The notes under the pieces were generated by a model, which was given only the letters and a program-made list of their open reading frames with translations, ran no database searches and was not told where the DNA came from. Made by a program: the position numbers and the translations under genes. A DNA stretch of 64,000 bases, from positions 124,001 to 188,000 of the forward strand of contig NZ_PISD01000008.1 of NCBI RefSeq assembly GCF_002835735.1, written 5' to 3'. How positions within the stretch are numbered: position 1 is the first letter of the stretch; the number at the start of each line of letters is the position of its first letter. This stretch comes from Cytobacillus horneckiae (GTDB taxonomy: Bacteria > Bacillota > Bacilli > Bacillales > Cytobacillaceae). Of this stretch, positions 36,683 through 46,111 are shown one piece after another.

Positions 36683-38386
36683 ATGATTAATCAAGAAATG
36701 AAACAGAATTCCCCTTATTTAGGGAGGGAAGTTGAAACGGCTGTTTTACCTAATGGGGCTATTGTTAATAAATTTCTTTCTTTAATGGGTCCTGCAGAGC
36801 CCAATCTCATTTCAATTACAAAAGGTATAACAGTTCTACGCCGTTTTTCTGTCGATAACACTGTTATTATTGAAGGAAATGAAGGGGTTATCATTTGGGA
36901 TACAGGCTCGTACATGTCAATCGGAAGGCGCAAATATGAAGCGCTCCGTCAATTGACGAATAAACCAATTAAAGCAATCATTTATTCACATAACCATTAT
37001 GCTATGGCAGCGAAAGCATTTGTAAAAGAAGGAGAAGAGGTTGAGATTATTGCTCATCCTGATGTCCATAAAAATGTTATCAATGGGGCAATGGAGCTAG
37101 CACCCACATATCAAAGAAATGGTGCACAACATGCAGGATATTTTTTACCACGTACCGGTCCAGACGCAACGCTTGCCCAGTTTGAAAATGTTACAGATAA
37201 CGATAAATCGACTGGATATTTAAAACCAACCTATGTGGTAAAAGATGGCGAAGAGTTGATGTTGGATGGAGTTAGAATGCAGTTTTTTCATACACCTTCA
37301 GACACGAATGATTCCCTAACTATGTGGCTGCCAGATCATGATACAATCATTACGAATAGTATTTGGAATGCATTTCCAAATATTTATACGCTTAGAGGTC
37401 AAAGATACCGTAATCCAGTAGAGTGGACAAATGGAATTGATATAATTCGTCAAATTAATCCTCAATACTTAATACCAATACATGGTAATGCAACAAAAAC
37501 AAGGGCAGAAAGTTATGAGCTTGCAACGAGTTACAGGGATGGAATTTCCTTTATATATAGCCAAACAATTCGTGGAATAAATAATGGCCTTAAACCAGAT
37601 GAGATTGCGGAGAGGGTAAAGCTTCCTGAGCATTTGGCAAAATTCCCCCAGTTATGTGAAGCATATGGTGAAATTACCCACCATGTCAAAGGAATATATA
37701 GTGGTGAATTAGGCTGGTTTAGCATGGATGCAGCAGAGATTAATCCAGTTCCAATTTCGTTTAGGTCTAGGAGAATTATTGATGGATTCGGGGGAATAGA
37801 TAAACTTATAGGGGCTTCTAATAAAGCTTTGGAAGAAAAAGAATATGCCTGGGCAGCTGAACTCATTACCCATGTCTTAAATGTAGATTCCAAAAATCAA
37901 AAAGCTATCCAAATTAAAGCCAATGCACTGCGCCAAATGGGATATGTAACAACTGCTGTAACATCAAGAGCAATTTATCTTACACAGGCGTTGGTTTTAG
38001 AAGGGAAAGTAAGTTTGGAAAAAATTCCAGCTGTATTTCCGGGAATTATAGATAATAGTGAGATAAAATCACTTCCAATAGAAAAATCTATAAAAATATT
38101 AGAGTTCAAAATTGATCCTAACAAATCAAAGAAAATAGACCGGATTTTGACAATTAAGTTGAAAGACTTGAATCAGAAATTAGGTTTACATGTGAGAAGA
38201 GGCGTTGCAGAATATTTAAAGACAATACCTAAAAAGACGGATTTGAGTATAGAAACGACAAGTAATATATGGATTGATATTGTTTTTGGAGAAATAGCAA
38301 TGGAGGAAGCAATCAAAAATGGAAAGGTAATAACAAAGGATGATGGAGAAGAGGTAATAAGGTTATTTAATGTTTTTGAACTATAA
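36683..38386 (+). CDS. Alkylsulfatase-like MBL protein B, 567 aa, atypical metal site
   Basis: Same three-domain layout and length as the gene at 33957, clearly a diverged paralogue (shared NIYTLRG/NIGALRG, TIRGIN/TVRGIN, GFGGIDKL/GFGGPDKV, EYAWAAELITHVL/EFAWAAQLITYVL). The metal motif reads H103-N-H105-Y-A-M instead of HxHxDH. GAGGTGAG lies upstream. The 159-base gap to the hydrolase has no module copy that I can align, so it may be read through. Confidence 0.85.
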   Translation: MINQEMKQNSPYLGREVETAVLPNGAIVNKFLSLMGPAEPNLISITKGITVLRRFSVDNTVIIEGNEGVIIWDTGSYMSIGRRKYEALRQLTNKPIKAIIYSHNHYAMAAKAFVKEGEEVEIIAHPDVHKNVINGAMELAPTYQRNGAQHAGYFLPRTGPDATLAQFENVTDNDKSTGYLKPTYVVKDGEELMLDGVRMQFFHTPSDTNDSLTMWLPDHDTIITNSIWNAFPNIYTLRGQRYRNPVEWTNGIDIIRQINPQYLIPIHGNATKTRAESYELATSYRDGISFIYSQTIRGINNGLKPDEIAERVKLPEHLAKFPQLCEAYGEITHHVKGIYSGELGWFSMDAAEINPVPISFRSRRIIDGFGGIDKLIGASNKALEEKEYAWAAELITHVLNVDSKNQKAIQIKANALRQMGYVTTAVTSRAIYLTQALVLEGKVSLEKIPAVFPGIIDNSEIKSLPIEKSIKILEFKIDPNKSKKIDRILTIKLKDLNQKLGLHVRRGVAEYLKTIPKKTDLSIETTSNIWIDIVFGEIAMEEAIKNGKVITKDDGEEVIRLFNVFEL

Positions 38387-38407
38387 TATCACTTTTTGAA
38401 AAATGGC

Positions 38408-38447
38408 AAAAGAAAGGTTTCGCTTAATAGTGAAATCCCTTCTTTTG
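38408..38447. terminator. Terminator between MBL protein B and LysR B
   Basis: AAAAGAAAGG-TTTCGCT pairs imperfectly with AGTGAAATCCCTTCTTTT; a T-rich end follows on the plus strand. It separates convergent genes. Confidence 0.75.
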
Positions 38448-38491
38448 TTTTATTGCACCAAAGAGGTATTAAAGTTGCAGTATGTCCTAAA

Positions 38492-39400
38492 TTATTCTTT
38501 GAAGTAATTAGCTTGATTTTGAAGTTCTAATAAAAATTCCTTCTCCACTGCAGAAAGAAATTTGCTTTTTAATCGAATACAATAATAGGACATTCTTGAA
38601 TCTATTCCTAATACAGGCTTAGCTAAAATCTCGTCTCCTTGATAAAATGGATCAGACTTGATAATTAACTCAGGTTCAAAACCTACTGCCAACCCTTGTG
38701 AAATAAAATACTTTTTTGTTTCAGAATTTTGTGATTGTACTAGAATGTTAAGTTTGTTATGTTTTCCGAATACTTGAGAATGATGTTTTCTATCATTTTC
38801 ATTTAAATTTGCGGCAATCGGATAATTGTCTATATCCATCATGGTAAGAACTTCTTTACTTGCCAATTCAGAATTTTTTCTGAAGCATAGCATCATAAAG
38901 CTATCTATTATATGTGTGGTAGCTAAGAGTTGATTTTCTTCGCGTGATGAGGAAGGATAAAAGACTAAGCCTATATCCGCATCACCATTCAAAACGTCTT
39001 TTCTAACTTGTGAAGTTGGTGATTCTTTAATTTGAAGGGTTATTCTTGGGAATTTCAATTTAAGTTCAGCCGATGTTTTAGGCATAATGCTCCTGCAAAT
39101 GGCAGGATCAGATGAGATAGATAAATGACCTTCAATTTCTGAAGAATCGATTTTAGCCTCATGCTTAAATTCCTCTATACAATTTAAAATCTTCTGTGCT
39201 TTTATGATGAGTTTTTTTCCGGTTTCAGTTGGCTCTAATCCAGTTCTAGATCGTTCAAATATCTTTACACCGAGTTCTTTCTCTAAGCTGCTGATCGCCA
39301 GACTTATACCTGGTGAAGTTACATAAAGTCGTTCAGCTGTAGTCGCAATTGATCCAGTTTTTGCTATTTCAGTGATGTATAAGAATTGCTCGATACGCAA
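38492..39400 (-). CDS. LysR-family regulator B of the catabolic cluster, 302 aa
   Basis: A TTG start follows GGGGTGAAAC. The HTH and effector domain match regulator A at 29203 throughout, so the pair arose by duplication. It is divergent from the CoA transferase gene with module copy E3 between. Two paralogous regulators beside copies of the same upstream module suggest shared or competing control of the cluster. Confidence 0.92.
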   Translation of the reverse strand: MRIEQFLYITEIAKTGSIATTAERLYVTSPGISLAISSLEKELGVKIFERSRTGLEPTETGKKLIIKAQKILNCIEEFKHEAKIDSSEIEGHLSISSDPAICRSIMPKTSAELKLKFPRITLQIKESPTSQVRKDVLNGDADIGLVFYPSSSREENQLLATTHIIDSFMMLCFRKNSELASKEVLTMMDIDNYPIAANLNENDRKHHSQVFGKHNKLNILVQSQNSETKKYFISQGLAVGFEPELIIKSDPFYQGDEILAKPVLGIDSRMSYYCIRLKSKFLSAVEKEFLLELQNQANYFKE

Positions 39401-39448
39401 AGTTTCACCCCTGTCAATAAAAGAATTGGCCTACTTATTTTTTTCATT

Positions 39449-39545
39449 AATAATTACTTAACCTATGTTTTAATTTCTAAACTTTAAAAAAGTATAATAT
39501 AAAATTATCATAATTGTAAAGGTTTACATTAATTTGAATTATTAG
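39449..39545 (+). promoter_or_regulatory. Upstream module copy E3
   Basis: TTACTTAACCTATGTTTTAA, TTTCTAAACTTTAAAAAAG and AAATTATCATAATTGTAAAG align closely with the copy at 49557. The terminal dyad is degenerate (AGGTTT-N10-GAATTA). Confidence 0.7.
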
Positions 39546-39573
39546 AATTTTAATTCGAGGAAGGATGATCCAA

Positions 39574-40788
39574 TTGTCACTAGCTTTAGAATCTCTAAGA
39601 GTTTTAGATTTAACAAGATTGCTGCCAGGTCCCTTTAGCACAATGCTTCTTGCTGATTATGGTGCAGAGGTTATTAAAATTGAAGACACTGGAACTGGAG
39701 ATTATGTAAGAGAAATGAAACCGAAAATCGGCGAAAATAGCGCTCTTTTTCAATCAGTAAACCGAAACAAAAAAAGCATTTGTTTAGATTTAAAAACAGA
39801 ACAAGGTAAAGAAATCTTGTTGAAACTGGTTGAAAAAGCAGATGTCCTTGTTGAATCCTTCCGACCAGGGGTCATGGAGCGGCTTGGCATTGGCTATGAC
39901 GTGTTAAAACAGGTTAACCAAAGACTAATATACTGTGCCATAACAGGCTACGGACAAACTGGGCCTTATTCTAAAAAGCCAGGACATGATATAAATTATA
40001 TTAGTTATGCAGGGATACTTGAATATATGGGTGTAAGTGATAGAAAACCGATTGTTCCTCCAGTACAGCTCGCGGACCTTGGTGGTGGAGCCCTCATGGG
40101 TACGATAGGTATATTAATGGCTCTTATTGAAAGAGAAAGCTCTGGAAAAGGACAGTTTGTTGATATTTCCATGATGGATGGAGCTCTTTCGTTGTTCCAA
40201 GTCCTTCTTCCAGCTTTTTTAGCGTCGAAAGAACAGCCAAAACGTGGCGAACATTTTTTGGCTGGAGGAAGAGCTAATTACGAAGTGTATCAAACGAAGG
40301 ATGGTCTATATCTTTCAGTTGGATCAACGGAACTAAAATTTTGGAAGCGATTTTGTGAAACAATAGGACGGGAAGACTTCATTCAAAAGATACATGCGCC
40401 AATTAAAGAACAAGACTCCATGAAAGAAGAAATACAATCCATTATTATCAAAAAATCAAGACAAGAGTGGCTGGGAATATTTGATAGAGTAGAAACTTGC
40501 GTATCTCCAGTAAATAGACTTGAAGATTTAGAGAAAGATCCTCAGTTTATTGAAAGAAAAATGTTTCAAACATATCGAGACGCAGAAAATGATGAGGTCA
40601 AATTAATTTCACCGCCGATAATGTTATCAGAAACACCAGGAGTAATTCGTAATCTAGCACCAAAGCTTGGAGAGCATACAAATGAAATTTTATCAGACAT
40701 TGGATTTTCCGACCAACAAATTGAAGTCTTATTAAATCAACATATTATTAAGAATAGAGCAAGTGAATCTGCTTCTAAAACAGGATAA
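39574..40788 (+). CDS. CaiB/BaiF-family (class III) CoA transferase, 404 aa
   Basis: The start is placed at TTG 39574, 9 bases after GAGGAAGG; the ATG at 39565 directly abuts that RBS. LDLTRLLPGPFSTMLLADYGAEVIKIE is the family's N-terminal signature (read in parts), with the catalytic Asp expected in the segment around GHDINYIS. The family moves CoA between carboxylic acids. In this cluster it offers a second route, besides the ligases, to activate a substrate. It is followed by a crotonase and an SDR. Confidence 0.9.
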   Translation: MSLALESLRVLDLTRLLPGPFSTMLLADYGAEVIKIEDTGTGDYVREMKPKIGENSALFQSVNRNKKSICLDLKTEQGKEILLKLVEKADVLVESFRPGVMERLGIGYDVLKQVNQRLIYCAITGYGQTGPYSKKPGHDINYISYAGILEYMGVSDRKPIVPPVQLADLGGGALMGTIGILMALIERESSGKGQFVDISMMDGALSLFQVLLPAFLASKEQPKRGEHFLAGGRANYEVYQTKDGLYLSVGSTELKFWKRFCETIGREDFIQKIHAPIKEQDSMKEEIQSIIIKKSRQEWLGIFDRVETCVSPVNRLEDLEKDPQFIERKMFQTYRDAENDEVKLISPPIMLSETPGVIRNLAPKLGEHTNEILSDIGFSDQQIEVLLNQHIIKNRASESASKTG

Positions 40789-40905
40789 TATTGGAAAGTT
40801 TAATAGGGATCCAATGAGTAATGAAAAAGCTAAACCATTAAGCTAAGTTCTTCTCTTAGAGCATACAAAAATATAACATTTAAAAAAAGAAAAGAGGTGT
40901 TCTTT

Positions 40906-41712
40906 ATGAATAATAAAAAAAGTAATGTAATTAAGAGTGATAGAAACACTTTAACTACTATTGAAAACAAAGTTTGCTTCATAAAATTGAATAGACCTGA
41001 AATTCGAAATCCTATATCTGAAGTAATGTGGGAATTACTCGAAACTTTTAAAAAAATTCAATACGATGACCAAATAAAAGCAGTTATTATAACTGGGGCA
41101 GAACGAGTGTTTTGTGCTGGTGGAAATCTAAATAATGTGCAAGGTGATATAAATGTCTTTGACACTCGAAAAAGATTGAAACAAATTCATGATCTGCTTC
41201 ACATTATGAGAAGTTTGGAAAAACCAATTATTGCTGCGGTAAATGGAGCTGCAGCGGGAGCTGGTGTCAGTCTTGCTTTAGCATGTGATCTGGTTATTTC
41301 CGCTCGATCTGCTTTCTTTATTCAGAGTTTTGTAAAAGTGGGTGCTCTCCCTGACTTTGGTGGAATTCATTTTCTAACACAATTAATCGGCCCTCATCGT
41401 GCCAAAGAACTCATGCTTTTAGGTAATCGGATCACTGCTGAACAAGCCTTACAATTAGGCATGATAAATGAAGTAGCTGATGACGATGACTTAATTGATC
41501 GAGCATATTCGGTAGCTCAAAAGATAGTAGATGGGCCAAGTTTGACAATAGGACTGATTAAACAATTAGTTAATCGTAGCATAAATATAACTTTAGAAGA
41601 TTTTTTGGAAATAGAAACTTTTGGTCAAGCTTTATGCTTTCAAACAAAAGATTTTAAAGAAGGCGTATCAGCTTTCTTAGAGAAACGTTCGCCATATTTT
41701 AAAGGAGAATAA
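40906..41712 (+). CDS. Enoyl-CoA hydratase/isomerase, 268 aa
   Basis: The ATG at 40906 has AAGAGGTG upstream. Crotonase oxyanion motif ERVFCAGGNL near residue 70 and AAVNGAAAGAGVSLALACD near residue 115 are clear. The second catalytic region reads VGALPDFGGIHFL, with Asp where hydratases have Glu, resembling PaaG/PaaB-like isomerases. It probably shifts or hydrates a double bond during beta-oxidation of an unusual acyl-CoA. Confidence 0.9.
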   Translation: MNNKKSNVIKSDRNTLTTIENKVCFIKLNRPEIRNPISEVMWELLETFKKIQYDDQIKAVIITGAERVFCAGGNLNNVQGDINVFDTRKRLKQIHDLLHIMRSLEKPIIAAVNGAAAGAGVSLALACDLVISARSAFFIQSFVKVGALPDFGGIHFLTQLIGPHRAKELMLLGNRITAEQALQLGMINEVADDDDLIDRAYSVAQKIVDGPSLTIGLIKQLVNRSINITLEDFLEIETFGQALCFQTKDFKEGVSAFLEKRSPYFKGE

Positions 41713-41833
41713 TCCCATTTAGTAAAATACTTTTAAAATCTTGAAAATAAGTTGGCTTTTGTTCAAATGAAAAATGATTGAATTATATGGAGAAATATTG
41801 AATAACAAATTCTTAATAATTAGGAGAGTTAAC

Positions 41834-42586
41834 ATGAGATTAAAAAATAAAGTAGCAGTAATTACAGGTGGTGGAAGTGGAATTGGACGGGCAACTTGCC
41901 TTAAATTTACCAAAGAGGGTGCCAAAGTTGTTGTCGCAGATTTTAATGAAACTGCAGGAAAAGAAACGATTGAAATGCTCAAAGAAATAGGCGGAGAAGC
42001 AGTTTTTAAAAGTGTAGATGTGACCGACTACAAACAGGTTGAAGACATGGTGAATTTCACAGTTGAAACCTATGGACGAATCGATACGATCTTTAATAAT
42101 GCTGGAATTGCATTAGGAAAACCTTTACTTGAGCTAGATCCAGAAGCCTATGAAAAGGTTGTTAAAGTGAACCAAGATGGAGTGTATTATGGGATTTCAT
42201 TTGCAGGCAGGAAAATGCGTGAATTAGGGATTCATGGAACAATTATCAATTCATCCTCAGTATTTGGATTTTTAGCAAATGCAAATACCTTTAGCTATAA
42301 TGCATCCAAGGGTGCGGTAAGGTTAATGACACAGACTGCCGCGCTAGAATTGGCACCATATGGCATTCGTGTGGTCGGCGTTGCTCCAGGAGTAGTTAAT
42401 ACGCCTATATACGACCCTGTTAAAGCTTTGGGACGTGAGAGCGAGTACACCCATAAGCAAATGACGAAAAGATTCACACCACCATCAGACATCGCGAATG
42501 TTGTCGCATTTTTGGCTTCAGACGAAGCATATGCGATAAATGGCAGTACGATTTTGGTTGATGATGGTTATGCCTCATATAAATAA
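41834..42586 (+). CDS. Short-chain dehydrogenase, 250 aa
   Basis: The start at 41834 has TAGGAGAG upstream. TGGGSGIG near residue 11, NNAG near residue 88, Ser in INSSSVFG and YNASK complete the classical SDR set, with PGVVNTPIYDP and a GSTILVDDGY ending. It likely oxidises a hydroxyl group on a pathway intermediate, free or as CoA ester. It is last of the CoA transferase-crotonase-SDR unit. An imperfect hairpin follows near 42625-42665. Confidence 0.92.
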   Translation: MRLKNKVAVITGGGSGIGRATCLKFTKEGAKVVVADFNETAGKETIEMLKEIGGEAVFKSVDVTDYKQVEDMVNFTVETYGRIDTIFNNAGIALGKPLLELDPEAYEKVVKVNQDGVYYGISFAGRKMRELGIHGTIINSSSVFGFLANANTFSYNASKGAVRLMTQTAALELAPYGIRVVGVAPGVVNTPIYDPVKALGRESEYTHKQMTKRFTPPSDIANVVAFLASDEAYAINGSTILVDDGYASYK

Positions 42587-42710
42587 TGGAATAAACATAG
42601 AATTTTATAGTTTCGGGTAATAAAACAAAAGAAGGGACCTCGCATATAGGTGAATTCCATCTTTTCCATCAATCGTTTTTAGGATTTCACTAATCTCAAA
42701 CTATTAAAAT

Positions 42711-42797
42711 TTATTTAATATACCTTTTAATTTATAAACTTTATTAAAGTGATTAATAAAGTTATCGTTAGGAAAAGATTCTAACTTTTTAGAATAT
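42711..42797 (+). promoter_or_regulatory. Upstream module copy E4
   Basis: TTATTTAATATACCTTTTAA, TTTATAAACTTTATTAAAG, TTATCGTTAG and AGATTC-N10-GAATAT (42776-42797) are in the shared order. It precedes an intact thiolase gene. Confidence 0.75.
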
Positions 42798-42838
42798 TAT
42801 CAGGATAACTTACTTAATAAAACAGGAGGTAATGAAGT

Positions 42839-44017
42839 TTGGGAAAAAAAGCAAGAATTATTGGGGTAAATATGATACCGTTTACAAAGCCTGGTAATCA
42901 AGAACCATATCCAGTGATGGCAGCTAAAGCAGTAAAAGGTGCTTTAGAGGACGCTGGATTAGATTATTCCGAAATTCAACAGGCATATGCAAGCTATATT
43001 TATGGTGACAGCACTTGTGGTCAAAAAGCATTATATAAGGTTGGGATGACAGGGATCCCAATTTTTAATATTAATAATAACTGTTCTTCAGGTTCTACTG
43101 CGCTGTTTTTGGCAAGGCAAGCAGTTGAGTCTGGTTTAGTGGAATGTGCGTTGGCTGTTGGATTTGAAGAAATGCAGCCCGGTGCATTGAAATCACACTG
43201 GGATGATCGTATTTCACCAGTCGAATGGCTACAGGAACGATTGGTAGCGTTGTGGCCCGAAGTGCCGCAAGCACCTAGAGCAATCCGGCTATTTGGAGGT
43301 GCCGCTGAGGAATACCTTGAGAAATATGGAGTGAATCCAGACATTTTTGCAAAGGTGGCTGTGAAAACAAGAAGTCATGCGATTCAAAATCCCTATTCGC
43401 TTTTCAGTAAGCAATTGACAGTCGAAGAAGTGATGAGCTCTCCAAAGTTGATGCCACATATGACACGTCTAATGGCCTGCCCGCCCACTTGCGGAGCTGC
43501 TGCAGTTATTGTATGTAGTGAGGGATTTGCTAAGAAACATGGTATTTCCAATCCTGTTGAGATTGTAGCACAAGCGGTAACAACGGATATGGACGTAACT
43601 CATGACAATATTATCAATCTAGTTGGTGCAGACATGACCCGCCGTGCCGCCAAGCAAGTATATGAATCAGCAGGAATTGGTCCTGATGAGGTAGATGTAT
43701 TAGAACTGCATGATTGCTTTACTCCAAGTGAGGTTATTATTTATGAAGGCTTAGGGTTATGTGAGGAAGGTGGGGCAGAGAAGTTTATTCATGATGGTGA
43801 AAATACTTACGGTGGAAAAGTGGTCGTTGGTCCTTCCGGTGGGTTAATGTCGAAAGGGCATCCCATTGGAGCAACGGGTCTGGCTCAATGTACGGAGCTT
43901 GTATGGCAACTTCGCGGTCAAGCTCAAAAACGTCAAGTGGAAAATGCGAGAATCGCCCTTCAACACAACTTGGGCCTTGGTGGAGCTTGCGTCGTAACCA
44001 TGTACCGCTTAGGATAA
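42839..44017 (+). CDS. SCP-x-type thiolase A, 392 aa
   Basis: A TTG start follows AGGAGGT by 8 bases. The nucleophile Cys is in NNNCSSGSTAL near residue 83, HDCFTPSE holds one catalytic His region, and GHPIGATG plus LGLGGACVV complete the thiolase set. It resembles the sterol-carrier-protein-X class used for branched or steroid-like acyl-CoAs. It is very similar to the gene at 49688. Acyl-CoA thiolysis is the likely role. No separate DUF35 partner is visible. Confidence 0.92.
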   Translation: MGKKARIIGVNMIPFTKPGNQEPYPVMAAKAVKGALEDAGLDYSEIQQAYASYIYGDSTCGQKALYKVGMTGIPIFNINNNCSSGSTALFLARQAVESGLVECALAVGFEEMQPGALKSHWDDRISPVEWLQERLVALWPEVPQAPRAIRLFGGAAEEYLEKYGVNPDIFAKVAVKTRSHAIQNPYSLFSKQLTVEEVMSSPKLMPHMTRLMACPPTCGAAAVIVCSEGFAKKHGISNPVEIVAQAVTTDMDVTHDNIINLVGADMTRRAAKQVYESAGIGPDEVDVLELHDCFTPSEVIIYEGLGLCEEGGAEKFIHDGENTYGGKVVVGPSGGLMSKGHPIGATGLAQCTELVWQLRGQAQKRQVENARIALQHNLGLGGACVVTMYRLG

Positions 44018-44065
44018 TTGGAATCTTTTTAATAAATTATTTGCTGTATTGCTTTCTCCAAACTG

Positions 44066-44131
44066 ACCGTCTTGATTAACGTGAAATTCGGCATATTTAT
44101 GCCCTACACGGTCTCCAAGTACGGTTTTTTT
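44066..44131 (+). terminator. Long hairpin terminator, copy 1
   Basis: ACCGTCTTGATTAACGTG and CACGGTCTCCAAGTACGGT form a long imperfect stem followed by seven Ts. A clearly related hairpin lies at 52723. Confidence 0.75.
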
Positions 44132-44159
44132 ATTTATAAATATATCGGAGGTATTAATA

Positions 44160-45701
44160 TTGAATATTGGGAGTTCACTTAGTAGAAATGCGAGAATTAT
44201 GCCAGAAAAAGATGCAATAATTTGTAATGGGAAGTTTTACACATACGACCAGCTTAACCGAATTGTTAATCGTTTTGCACATGGATTAATTTCACTAGGA
44301 ATTAAAAAGGGTGACAAAGTATGCTTGATGATGAAAAACTCAGAATACTTTCCTATCGCTCAATTTGCTTCATATAAAGTTGGAGCTGTCGTTATACCAA
44401 TTAACATTCGTTTAACAAAATCAGAGGTTGCATATATTGTAGATCATTCTGACGCGAAGTTAATAATCTTTGATTCAGAATTTGGAGAGTTAATAGAACA
44501 GTCACGATCGACAAAGGTAATTCACTGTATTGCCGTTCACGAAGCAAATATAGAGGGACACTTGCCTTTTAATAAAATACTCACTGAAAATGAAAAAGAT
44601 CCGGATGTTGTTGTTATACAATCTGATGATTCTCACATTTTATACACCTCTGGGACAACAGGAAAACCAAAAGGAGCCTTATACGATCATTATCGGGGCG
44701 TCCTGTTTGTATTTAATGCTTTAGGTTTGCACGGTGTAGGCTTAGAAAATCGCATATTGCATTTTATGCCATTCTTCTTCGCAGGAGGATTTACTGCATT
44801 ATATAAGTGTATTTTCTTAGGTCAAACTGCTGTCATTCATCAAAAATTTGATGCAGCTGAGGTTCTGCAATCGATTGAACAATATAAGATTAATACATTT
44901 CTTGCAGTTCCAACTATGTATAACATGTTACAGCAAGTACCCAATAAAGAACAATATGATTTATCTTCTATTAAAGTTCTTCAATATGGTGGAGCACCAA
45001 TGCCTCCTGAACTTATAAAGCAAACGATGGAATTGTTTAAAACTGATCAATTTATAAATAGATGTGGACTAACAGAAGGAGGTCCTGGTGGAATTTTTTT
45101 ATATCCTGAAGATCATAAAGAAAAGCTTGGTACAAGCGGAAAGCAAAGGTTTTTAATGGAGGCCAAAGTAGTAGACAAAATTGGGAAAAGTGTAATACCA
45201 GGAGAAATCGGAGAATTGATTCTTCGAGGGGATATGATTATGAAGGGTTATTATAAAAATCCCAAGGCTACAGAAGAGGCAATTCGTGACAGCTGGTTAT
45301 ATACAGGAGATATGTGCTCAATTGATGAAGATGGGTACATAACGCTTGTGGATCGTAAAAAGGATATGATCATTTCTGGTGGGATTAACATTTATTCTGT
45401 AGAAGTGGAGAACATATTGTATTCTTATGATGGCGTATTAGATGCAGCTGTTATTGGACTTCCAGATGAAAAGTGGGGTGAAACAGTTACAGCCATTATT
45501 GTCCCTAAACCAGGATATTCAATAAATAACGCTAACTTAATTGAATTCTGCCGGTTGCACCTAGCAGGTTATAAGATTCCTCGCAATATTCATTATGTGG
45601 ATGTATTGCCGAGAAATGCATCAGGGAAAGTCCTAAAGTATGAACTGCGTTACCAGTATTTGAATGGTAAATCGGAACTCCACCCATTTACTAATAGTTA
45701 A
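44160..45701 (+). CDS. AMP-forming acyl-CoA ligase, 513 aa
   Basis: A TTG start follows CGGAGGT. P-loop YTSGTTGKPKGA near residue 163, GLTEGG, YTGDMCSIDEDGY, DRKKDMIISGGINIYS and C-terminal Lys in NASGKVLKYE are complete. It is diverged from the ligase at 27272 and probably takes a different acid. It follows thiolase A's terminator as its own unit or by read-through. Confidence 0.93.
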   Translation: MNIGSSLSRNARIMPEKDAIICNGKFYTYDQLNRIVNRFAHGLISLGIKKGDKVCLMMKNSEYFPIAQFASYKVGAVVIPINIRLTKSEVAYIVDHSDAKLIIFDSEFGELIEQSRSTKVIHCIAVHEANIEGHLPFNKILTENEKDPDVVVIQSDDSHILYTSGTTGKPKGALYDHYRGVLFVFNALGLHGVGLENRILHFMPFFFAGGFTALYKCIFLGQTAVIHQKFDAAEVLQSIEQYKINTFLAVPTMYNMLQQVPNKEQYDLSSIKVLQYGGAPMPPELIKQTMELFKTDQFINRCGLTEGGPGGIFLYPEDHKEKLGTSGKQRFLMEAKVVDKIGKSVIPGEIGELILRGDMIMKGYYKNPKATEEAIRDSWLYTGDMCSIDEDGYITLVDRKKDMIISGGINIYSVEVENILYSYDGVLDAAVIGLPDEKWGETVTAIIVPKPGYSINNANLIEFCRLHLAGYKIPRNIHYVDVLPRNASGKVLKYELRYQYLNGKSELHPFTNS

Positions 45702-45736
45702 CGACTGGATTTTATTGATTTCTAAATGATATTAAG

Positions 45737-45767
45737 GGATGTCTATTAAACTAGGCATTCTTTTTTA
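45737..45767 (+). terminator. Terminator after the acyl-CoA ligase
   Basis: GGATGTCTA pairs with TAGGCATTC through wobble pairs and is followed by six Ts; its loop and stem echo the terminator at 31744. Confidence 0.7.
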
Positions 45768-45825
45768 TTGTAATTTTTATTTAGTTATATCCATGATGTT
45801 CCCTACTGATAAAGAGCCATAAAAT

Positions 45826-45915
45826 ATATTTAATGCACCTTTAATTTTCAAAACTTTATAAAAATACAAAAAATAAATATCATAAAAGTATAAAGATTCA
45901 TATAATTCTGAATCT
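45826..45915 (+). promoter_or_regulatory. Upstream module copy E5
   Basis: ATTTAATGCACCTTTAATTT, AAAACTTTATAAAAA, AATATCATAAAAG and a perfect AGATTC-N10-GAATCT dyad (45894-45915). It precedes a decayed thiolase start. Confidence 0.75.
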
Positions 45916-45952
45916 AGTTAAACGATTTTTTCAAAAAAGAGGGGAGAAGTAT

Positions 45953-46035
45953 TTGGCTAAAAGGAATAGTTATTGGGTGTAAAAATGATAGCGTTCCCAA
46001 AAACCGGAACACTACATTGGGATGAAAATTAAAAA
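45953..46035 (+). pseudogene. Decayed 5' end of a thiolase gene
   Basis: TTGGCTAAAAGG...ATAGTTATTGGGTGTAAA and ATGATAGCGTTCCC follow the start of the intact thiolases, but one frame change and stops end it within about 80 bases. Same RBS context (GGGGAGAAG) and same upstream module. Confidence 0.7.
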
Positions 46036-46111
46036 TAATTAATATTGAGGTGAATTTATGAGAAAGGATATTCAGAGTAAAGGTTCACTTTATTAAAGTT
46101 AACCATAGCTT

